A stretch of 5,701 nt of DNA from Candidatus Omnitrophota bacterium (GTDB lineage: Bacteria; Omnitrophota; Koll11; Aquiviventales; Aquiviventaceae). The stretch lies in assembly GCA_023247285.1 (NCBI GenBank), contig JAHFGU010000024.1:1-5701 (forward strand). The letters are read 5' to 3'. Numbering within the stretch: position 1 is the first letter of the stretch; every line of letters begins with the position of its first letter. The notes below the pieces were generated by a model. It was given only the letters and a program-made list of their open reading frames with translations, made no database searches and had not been told where the DNA came from. This document shows, piece after piece, positions 1 to 4,760 of this stretch. The position numbers and the translations under genes are program-made.

Positions 1-959
1 AGCAGGTAGTTGTTCGTCCCGCCGGTTGTCGGCAGGGTCAGGGTATAGCTGGCGCCATCGGCGACCGAGGGCGGGCTGATGGTAATCGACTCGGGGCTGG
101 AGGAATCGCTGTCATATAAGACGAGCGAGCCGGCCTGGTTGCCGGCCGAGGCGCCGGTGGATACCGCGCCCGTGCTGGAGACGCCGAAGTTCGTCAGGCT
201 GATGGTGCCGGTGGTGCCGGTGATCGCGTTCGTCCCGATGTTCAGGGCGTTGTCGATGTTCGAGTCCGAAGCGTCGATCGCATCCACGATGCCGGAACTC
301 AGCGACCCGGACACGGTGATCTTCAAGGCATCCGTGATCGCGGTGGAGCCGGTGGCGTTCGTGTCGGCGTTATCGAGGAGGAGCAGCCCGGCCACAGCGT
401 TGTCGGTGGTGTTGGCCGTGGCCTGGTTCTGGACCTGCATCGCGTACTCGGTGTTGCCGGCGATGGTTGGGTTGTTGGTGAAGTTGACGCCCAAACCCAC
501 GAAGCTGGTGTTGGCATTGGTGGCCTGCGCGTTCGTGAGATCCAGGCGGGCCTGCTGGATGGCCGTGTTGGAGGTCGCGGTGTTCGTGACATCCACATCC
601 AGGCCGGTCCCGGTCGTGAGCGAGGTAGCTGCGAAGTTGTACGCGGTGCCGGTGGTCCCGGTGTAGCTCTGGCCCCAGGTGTAGCTCGTCTGGTTCAGGG
701 TCAGGTTGGCGTCGAGGTCGAGCGTGTCATCAAGGGCGGCGAAATCTAGGGTGTCAGCATCCACTTCACTAGCGGAGATGCTGGTGCCGAGGGTGGAGGC
801 GATCGAGACCGTGTCCGTGTCGGCGCCGGTGGTCGTGATGCCGGTGCCGGCCGCGACCGTGAGCGTATCCCCGGCACTGATCGTCTGGTTCGAGCCCGAC
901 GTGCCGGCGAGCGTAATGGCGAAGGTCCCGCCGCCAGACGAGGTGACGCAGGTCGAGCA
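1..959 (-). repeat. Second copy of the 333-residue internal repeat, cut by the window edge
   Basis: This covers residues 793 to at least 1,111. It begins with CSTCVTSSGG and follows the first copy motif by motif. Bases 814-908 are identical to 1813-1907 (95 bases), and 448-494 are identical to 1447-1493 (47 bases). Such identity includes wobble positions and points to recent duplication or gene conversion. Toward the left edge the copies diverge: after DNALNIGTNAIT the text shifts to a TLPTTGGTNNYLL ending, which resembles the TLP...DG motif earlier in the protein. Whether a third copy follows is not visible. Confidence 0.82.
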
Positions 960-3335
960 GGTCAGGGCGCCTGTTGCGCTTAGGCTCAGCGGCGAAGAGG
1001 CCGACACCGCCACCGTCCCCGTCGCGTTCGGCAGGGTGATCGTCTTGCTCGAGCCGCTGGGATCGGTGAGCGCGAGGGTTGTAGTGACATTGTCATCCGA
1101 GCCGCCCTCGAACACGAGCGGGCTCGCACCGAGGACCTGCGCGCCGGTCAGATCCACGTTGCCGGTCGAGGTTAGCCCGGCGGCCGTGACCACCCCGGGC
1201 GCGGTCACCGAGAAGTTCGTGCCGGCGATCGCGTTGGCGCCGATGTTGATCGCGTTGTCGATCTCTGCGTCTGAGGCGTCGATGGCGTCCGTGACGAACC
1301 CGTCCGTCGCGGCTTGAACACGCAGCGCATCGGTGACTTTCGTGCTGCCGGAGGCGCTGGTGTCGGTATTCTCGAGCAGGAGGAGCGCGGAGACCGCGTT
1401 GTCGGTGGTATTCGCCGTGACCGGATGCTGGATGCGCATCGCCACTTCGGTGTTGCCGGCGATGGTTGGGTTGTTGGTGAAGTTGACGCCCAAGCCGACA
1501 AGGTCCGAGTTGGCGGTAGTCGCCTGGGCGTTGGTGAGGTCTAGGCGCACCTGCTGGATGCTGGTGTCGGTGGTCGCGGTGTTCGTCGCATCCACGTCGA
1601 GCGCGGTCCCGGTGGTGAGCGAGGTGGCCGCAAGGTTCAACGCCGTGCCGGTCGTGCCGGTATAGCTCTGCCCCCAGGTGTAGCTGGTCTGGTTCAGGGT
1701 CAGGTTGGCGTCGAGGTCGAGCGTGTCCTCAAGGGCGGTGAAATCTAGGGTGTCGGCGTCTACCTCGCTGCCCCCGATGCTGGTGCCCAGGGTGGAGGCG
1801 ATGGTCACCGTATCCGTGTCGGCGCCGGTGGTCGTGATGCCGGTGCCGGCCGCGACCGTGAGCGTATCCCCGGCACTGATCGTCTGGTTCGAGCCCGACG
1901 TGCCGGCAAGGGTGACCTGGAACGTGCCGCCGCTGGAGGAGGTGACGCAGGTGGGGCACGAGATCGTCAGCGCCGCGGTCTCGGACCCTGAGCCGCTCAC
2001 GCTAATCGGCGAGCTGCCGCTGGCGGTCGCAACGTAGTTCCCCGCGGTATCCGTGGCCAACGCCACGGTATCATTCAGGATCATCGTGCCGGTCACCGTC
2101 CCCGTGTCGCCGGTGGTGACGAGTGTCCCAGTGGTTGCCGGGATGGTGACCGTGATATCCGAGGAGGGGTTGGCGCCGGTCAAGGCGATCTCATTGCCAT
2201 CGGCGGTCGATCCTTCGAAGTACAGCGTGTTGCCATCGCTGCCGCTGGTGGCGGTAAACGCGGTCCCGCTGGTCACATCGCCCACCGCGGTGATGTCGCC
2301 GGTGCCGGTGATGTCCGTGGTGGTCTGCCAGGCCATCGTGCCGCTGCCATCGGTGGTCAGCACTTGGTTGGCCGAGCCATCAGCGCTAGGTAGCGTCCAG
2401 GTTACATCTGAGGACACCGTCGCCGGCGCCCGCAGGCCGACGTAATTGCTGGAATCGCTATCCGCCAGCCGCAGGACGCTCCGGGCCTGCAGCCGCAGGT
2501 CGTCCGACAGGAGGAAGTCGCCGGTGCTGTCGCCGTCAAAGACCAGGGATTCCTGGCCGCTCGACTTCCCGAACAGCAGCGACACATCCGTGGACGTCGC
2601 ATCCGTGGCATTGCCCACAGTCCATGACGCGTTCGACGTGCCGGTGACGCTGCTGGATCCGCTCATCGTGCCGCTGACCGCCAAATCGCCCGCCACGGTC
2701 ACGTCCCCTTCGTAGTCGACGCTGAACTTGCTGGTCCCCGACGCGTTCTGCACGTCGATCATCTTGGTGTCGGCCGCGGGCGCGCTGGAGGGCGTGATGA
2801 CGAAGGCCGCGCCGGCGCGCGTGATGGTGAGCTTGCCGGAGGTGGACGTATCGATGTCGGTCCGCAGGAACTTGGTCGAATCCAAGCTATCGAGCTGGTC
2901 CGCGTTCATGGCATAGCCGACCGCGGTCAGCCGCTGCCGGGGAGTCATCTCCGTGTCCCCGGCCACCTGCACCGACAGCCACAACGCGTTGTTGAAGTCC
3001 ACCGAGGTCAGCGCGGTGCTCACCCCGAGGATGACGTTGAAAATGCCGTTGTCCGCTTCCGCGAGCGAGACGGCCTGGGTTTCTTCCCACACCTTGTTCC
3101 CGCTGGTGGCCGCGTCATAGAGGCGGAAGGTGATGGCGAGCGACCCGGTGACCGCTTTGGCCGAGCCGTCGGTCAGCCGGCCCTGGTAGTTGACCATCCA
3201 GGGGATGGCAGCCCACGCGGTGTCGGCGATCGGCAATCCGAGGATGCGCCAGACCGAGGCGGCAGGGAGCAAGGCGAAGGTGAGGGCGAGCGACAGGCTC
3301 AAGCGCAGCAGCAGCGAGGCGCGCGTCCTGGTCAT
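1..3335 (-). CDS. Giant exported beta-strand-repeat surface protein, adhesin or fibre-like (3' end beyond window)
   Basis: The frame is open from ATG at 3335 to the left edge, giving at least 1,111 residues with no stop or frameshift. Residues 1-43 look like a signal peptide (basic MTRTRASLLLR, then a Leu/Ala core, an Ala-rich end near 40-43). Residues 47-145 form a recognisable N-terminal domain of large bacterial exported proteins: NYQGRLTD (49-56), ITFRLYDAAT, then EMTPRQRL and YAMNAD (141-146). Residues 290-330 carry a tail-fibre-like motif (YVGLRAPATV, WTLP at 313-316, QVLTTDG). The rest is Thr/Ser/Gly/Asp-rich predicted beta strand, including two 333-residue repeats from residue 460. 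GGAGG at 3340-3344 lies 4 bases before the ATG, inside the upstream gene, and the ATGA overlap suggests translational coupling. A role as an adhesin or surface fibre is inference from composition and family. A C-terminal anchor or chaperone domain may lie outside the window. Confidence 0.88.
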   Translation of the reverse strand, partial: MTRTRASLLLRLSLSLALTFALLPAASVWRILGLPIADTAWAAIPWMVNYQGRLTDGSAKAVTGSLAITFRLYDAATSGNKVWEETQAVSLAEADNGIFNVILGVSTALTSVDFNNALWLSVQVAGDTEMTPRQRLTAVGYAMNADQLDSLDSTKFLRTDIDTSTSGKLTITRAGAAFVITPSSAPAADTKMIDVQNASGTSKFSVDYEGDVTVAGDLAVSGTMSGSSSVTGTSNASWTVGNATDATSTDVSLLFGKSSGQESLVFDGDSTGDFLLSDDLRLQARSVLRLADSDSSNYVGLRAPATVSSDVTWTLPSADGSANQVLTTDGSGTMAWQTTTDITGTGDITAVGDVTSGTAFTATSGSDGNTLYFEGSTADGNEIALTGANPSSDITVTIPATTGTLVTTGDTGTVTGTMILNDTVALATDTAGNYVATASGSSPISVSGSGSETAALTISCPTCVTSSSGGTFQVTLAGTSGSNQTISAGDTLTVAAGTGITTTGADTDTVTIASTLGTSIGGSEVDADTLDFTALEDTLDLDANLTLNQTSYTWGQSYTGTTGTALNLAATSLTTGTALDVDATNTATTDTSIQQVRLDLTNAQATTANSDLVGLGVNFTNNPTIAGNTEVAMRIQHPVTANTTDNAVSALLLLENTDTSASGSTKVTDALRVQAATDGFVTDAIDASDAEIDNAINIGANAIAGTNFSVTAPGVVTAAGLTSTGNVDLTGAQVLGASPLVFEGGSDDNVTTTLALTDPSGSSKTITLPNATGTVAVSASSPLSLSATGALTCSTCVTSSGGGTFAITLAGTSGSNQTISAGDTLTVAAGTGITTTGADTDTVSIASTLGTSISASEVDADTLDFAALDDTLDLDANLTLNQTSYTWGQSYTGTTGTAYNFAATSLTTGTGLDVDVTNTATSNTAIQQARLDLTNAQATNANTSFVGLGVNFTNNPTIAGNTEYAMQVQNQATANTTDNAVAGLLLLDNADTNATGSTAITDALKITVSGSLSSGIVDAIDASDSNIDNALNIGTNAITGTTGTISLTNFGVSSTGAVSTGASAGNQAGSLVLYDSDSSSPESITISPPSVADGASYTLTLPTTGGTNNYL
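960..1958 (-). repeat. First copy of the 333-residue internal repeat (999 bp)
   Basis: This covers residues 460-792 of the giant protein. It opens with CPTCVTSS, then a Gly/Thr-rich TLAGTSGSNQTISAGDTL segment, SEVDADTLDF, LTLNQTSYTWGQSYTG, SLTTGTALDVD, GLGVNFTNNPTIAGNTE, NAVSALLLLEN and DAIDASDAEIDNAINIG. The same order recurs in the next copy. The offset is exactly 999 bases over about 330-960 versus 1329-1959. A 6-base indel shifts it to 1005 bases near 222/1227, where the second copy has two extra residues before DAIDASD. Confidence 0.85.
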
Positions 3336-3955
3336 AAGTCCTCCGACCCTGGCCCGGACGAACTAAAACCTCCAAAGCCGCCTGGGAGCAAACGCCACCG
3401 GGCCCCGTGCATGAGGCTGCCGGCAGGCGGCGTGGTGACGCCGGCCGGTCGCGCTCCGGGCACCACGATCGCCGGCATGGTCACGAGCCGCTGCTCGACC
3501 CGCCAGACCTGCCAGAGGCCGGCGGCCACGAGCGCCATCCCGAGCGCAAGGAGTGCTGCCCCAATCAGCAACGGGCGGCGCAACAGGGCGAGGCCTTCAG
3601 CTGCTGAATCAACGCGGGCTGCTGCGGCACGTGAGGGCGCAGCGGCCGGCGCGCCGGCCGGCTCGGTCTGAATGATCGGAGGCTGGGGTGTCAGGCTGGC
3701 AGACATCGAAACCGCCCGCTGCAACTGTTGGAACATCGGTGCAGCCGGGACCACTTCGTAAAATCGAATGTGCCCCTCCTCCACCGCGCGGAGCACCCCG
3801 GATTCTTCCAGCCGCTTCAGCTCCCGGCGCAAGGGCGTCACCGACACGCTCAGGGATTTGGCGAGGCCGCGGAGGTAGACGCGCTCGGTCGGGTGGGTGA
3901 GGAGCTGCTCAAACAGGGCACGCCGGACCTTGGAGTGGACCAGGGTCTCAAGCAT
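3332..3955 (-). CDS. Membrane-anchored winged-helix transcriptional regulator (ArsR-like DNA-binding domain)
   Basis: The protein has 207 residues. Residues 1-70 form a winged helix-turn-helix: MLETLVHSKVRRALFEQLL is helix 1, YLRGLAKSLSVSVTPLRREL (27-46) is the HTH, and GVLRAVEEGHIRFYEVV (53-69) is the wing. This resembles short ArsR-like domains that begin close to the SK-R-LF motif. Residues 85-125 are an Ala/Pro-rich linker. Residues 128-150 (LLIGAALLALGMALVAAGLW in the core) are one membrane helix preceded by RR, so the DNA-binding domain should be cytoplasmic and the Gly/Pro/Ser-rich tail (151-207) outside. I chose ATG at 3955 because GAGGG lies 7 bases upstream and the fold begins there; an in-frame TTG at 3988 would add 11 residues but has no ribosome site. 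Its stop overlaps the next gene start as ATGA. It could control its own operon or partner with the surface protein; the target is unknown. Confidence 0.85.
   Translation of the reverse strand: MLETLVHSKVRRALFEQLLTHPTERVYLRGLAKSLSVSVTPLRRELKRLEESGVLRAVEEGHIRFYEVVPAAPMFQQLQRAVSMSASLTPQPPIIQTEPAGAPAAAPSRAAAARVDSAAEGLALLRRPLLIGAALLALGMALVAAGLWQVWRVEQRLVTMPAIVVPGARPAGVTTPPAGSLMHGARWRLLPGGFGGFSSSGPGSEDL
3340..3344 (-). promoter_or_regulatory. Shine-Dalgarno site for the giant surface protein
   Basis: The minus strand reads GGAGG followed by ACTT and then ATGA. The spacing is short at 4 bases, and the site lies within the last codons of the regulator gene. It supports the ATG at 3335 as the start and suggests that ribosomes ending on the regulator TGA re-initiate here. 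Confidence 0.65.
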
Positions 3956-3962
3956 GGACGTG

Positions 3963-3967
3963 CCCTC
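3963..3967 (-). promoter_or_regulatory. Shine-Dalgarno site deciding the start of the regulator gene
   Basis: The minus strand reads GAGGG, then CACGTCC, then ATG at 3955. This normal spacing of 7 bases favours the ATG over the upstream TTG at 3988, which has no purine-rich site in front of it. Confidence 0.6.
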
Positions 3968-4009
3968 GGTGAGCACGGTTGCGCTCAAGATGAGTACATC
4001 GCAGGCAAG

Positions 4010-4049
4010 AAAAAAGACGCAGCCTGACTCCCGTAGGCGAAGTCAGGCT
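4010..4049 (-). terminator. Intrinsic terminator in the leader of the regulator-surface protein operon
   Basis: The arms AGCCTGACT (4049-4041) and AGTCAGGCT (4029-4021) pair perfectly over 9 bp, with an 11-base loop. After five bases (GCGTC) come six T (4015-4010). It stands between the riboswitch-like structure and the regulator's Shine-Dalgarno site, about 55 bases before the ATG. That placement is expected for an attenuator rather than an end-of-gene terminator, because no gene ends here on this strand. The 5-base gap before the U-tract is longer than ideal, which may make it a leaky terminator. Confidence 0.72.
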
Positions 4050-4162
4050 CGACGAACTGTCCACCGCATCCCCCTTTGGCAACCCAGCCCCCCGACTGAG
4101 TCGGGGCTGTGGCTTTCCGACCCCGGATTACTCCGGGTGTGGCGTTTCAGTAGGGCTGACTT
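4040..4162 (-). other. Possible antiterminator pairing that encloses the aptamer
   Basis: At the start of the leader the minus strand has AAGTCAG (4162-4156). It is perfectly complementary over 7 bases to CTGACTT (4046-4040), which contains most of the first arm of the terminator. The two pairings are mutually exclusive: if the leader element takes the first arm, the terminator cannot form. The leader element also copies AGTCAG of the terminator's second arm, as expected for competing strands. This is a model drawn by eye without energy calculation. Confidence 0.4.
4078..4143 (-). ncRNA. Cyclic-di-GMP-I (GEMM-I)-like riboswitch aptamer
   Basis: The minus-strand RNA reads GCCACACC, a hairpin CCCGGA-GUAA-UCCGGG (4137-4122) closed by a GNRA tetraloop, GUCGGAAAGCC, a second hairpin, and GGGUUGCC (4085-4078). 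The second hairpin pairs CAG-CCCC-GAC (4109-4100) with GUC-GGGG-(GG)-CUG (4096-4085) around the loop UCA. This is the layout of GEMM-I: (G)GCAAACC, GNRA hairpin, ACGCAAAGCC, receptor hairpin, CCGGGUUGCC. The base of the second hairpin reads GCCACAG...CUGGGU where many family members have GCCACGG...CCGGGU, a compensatory change. Departures: GCCACACC instead of GGCAAACC, and CGGAAAGCC instead of CGCAAAGCC; the outer stem has a C-C mismatch. It lies just after a promoter and before a terminator. The identification rests on recalled consensus, so ligand specificity remains open. Confidence 0.62.
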
Positions 4163-4169
4163 ACTACAA

Positions 4170-4199
4170 AGTATGCCTGAAGGTGTGCGGAAACGTCAA
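4170..4199 (-). promoter_or_regulatory. Sigma-70-like promoter for the riboswitch-regulator-surface protein operon
   Basis: The -35 element is TTGACG (4199-4194; 5 of 6 consensus) and the -10 is CATACT (4175-4170; 4 of 6), separated by 18 bases. Transcription would start near 4163, just before the putative antiterminator element and about 20 bases before the aptamer. The promoter fits between the stop of the upstream gene (4221) and the leader, so the downstream pair can be its own transcription unit. Confidence 0.5.
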
Positions 4200-4220
4200 G
4201 ACGCGGGCGGTCTGGAAGAA

Positions 4221-4688
4221 CTAGGGGGTCTTGCTTGGGGCAGACGCAGGAGCCTGCTCAGCCGCGGCGCTCGAAGGCGCGGGCGGCGGGGTGGGAGCTT
4301 CGACCAGGGTCTTGTGGATGCTGTCGTAGGTATAGTTCTTCTTCATGTCCAGACCATAGTTACTGGCCATCTTGTCGTTGATCTCGCGCAGGGCAGTCTG
4401 TTCTTCCCCGACGTACGCGCGCAGCACGGACATCCGAAGGAGCACACCCTGGCGCTGCTGCCACAAGGTCGAAAACTCGGCCAGCTCGGTATCGTCTTTA
4501 AAGGTGTAGGCCGGAGCAGCCTGGCCTGGGGTAGAGGCCGGAGCGCTGGGCGCAGCGGCTGCAGCGTCAGGCGCATCGCTCTTGGCTTTCGGCTTGAAGA
4601 GGTCTTTCGCTGCCGCGGTGCCTGTCACGCTGCACACGAGAATGGTCAACAGCACTCCGCGAGACACAGCATCACGCTGTAGGCGCAT
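4221..4688 (-). CDS. Small exported protein with a helical core, function unknown
   Basis: The protein has 155 residues. Residues 1-27 are a signal peptide (MRLQRDAVSR, hydrophobic GVLLTILVCSVTG, then TAAA with cleavage likely before K28). The Cys at 19 is preceded by Ile-Leu-Val, not a lipobox, so a lipoprotein is unlikely. Residues 37-60 are Ala/Pro/Ser low complexity. Residues 65-112 are charged and likely helical, with LWQQRQGVLLRMSVLRAY and EEQTALREINDKMASNYGLD, perhaps a short coiled coil. A tail from 129 is again Pro/Ala-rich. It is probably periplasmic. I do not recognise a named family. A strong promoter sits immediately upstream, and there is no Shine-Dalgarno site (the bases before ATG are CCCTCCC), so the message may be leaderless. 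The stop TAG lies 21 bases before the -35 box of the next unit. Confidence 0.75.
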   Translation of the reverse strand: MRLQRDAVSRGVLLTILVCSVTGTAAAKDLFKPKAKSDAPDAAAAAPSAPASTPGQAAPAYTFKDDTELAEFSTLWQQRQGVLLRMSVLRAYVGEEQTALREINDKMASNYGLDMKKNYTYDSIHKTLVEAPTPPPAPSSAAAEQAPASAPSKTP

Positions 4689-4695
4689 GGGAGGG

Positions 4696-4723
4696 ACTAT
4701 AGCACACCTGAGATTAATGTCAA
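4696..4723 (-). promoter_or_regulatory. Strong extended -10 promoter giving a leaderless start
   Basis: TTGACA (4723-4718, perfect) and TATAGT (4701-4696, 5 of 6) are 16 bases apart. TGC directly before the -10 makes it an extended -10. Only 7 bases separate the -10 from the ATG at 4688, so transcription should begin at or within a base or so of the start codon. A second TTGACA begins 8 bases further upstream (4731-4726). Confidence 0.65.
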
Positions 4724-4725
4724 GT

Positions 4726-4736
4726 TGTCAATGACA
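4726..4736. promoter_or_regulatory. Palindrome upstream of the small exported protein's promoter
   Basis: TGTCA-A-TGACA is a perfect inverted repeat of two 5-base arms around one base. It overlaps the upstream copy of TTGACA and ends two bases before the functional -35 box. The position would suit an operator, but 5-base arms occur by chance and no cognate regulator is identified. Confidence 0.25.
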
Positions 4737-4740
4737 GACG

Positions 4741-4760
4741 GCCGCGTTAGCGGTCGCGGC
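4741..4760 (-). terminator. Weak hairpin at the end of the beta-rich protein gene
   Basis: GCCGCG (4760-4755) and CGCGGC (4746-4741) can pair over 6 bp around an 8-base loop that contains the stop codon TAA. No U-tract follows, only CGTCTGTCATT, so it is at best a poor intrinsic terminator. It separates this gene from the promoter of the next. Confidence 0.25.

Noticed and set aside
1..1958. Direct repeats as a CRISPR array or transposon ends
   Set aside because: The repeats are about 1 kb, in frame and coding, with no short regular repeats and spacers, no terminal inverted repeats and no transposase.
79..2916. Series of long plus-strand open frames (for example 79-666, 706-1317, 1333-1665, 2053-2445)
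   Set aside because: Their Val/Ala/Pro/Ser-rich translations are the complement of the Thr/Gly/Asp-rich repeat protein. They duplicate with its 999-bp period and lack convincing starts, while the minus-strand frame is continuous with recognisable motifs.
3956..3988. Longer regulator starting at TTG 3988
   Set aside because: No ribosome-binding site precedes the TTG. The ATG at 3955 has GAGGG at 7 bases and coincides with the expected first residues of the winged helix.
4085..4109. The GC-rich hairpin as an intrinsic terminator for a plus- or minus-strand gene
   Set aside because: No T-tract follows it on either strand, and it fits as the second hairpin of the GEMM-like structure.
3897..4682. 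Plus-strand frame of 261 codons
   Set aside because: It crosses the terminator, riboswitch-like leader and promoter and the antisense of the small exported protein. Its translation has an Arg/Gly-rich random composition and no domain.
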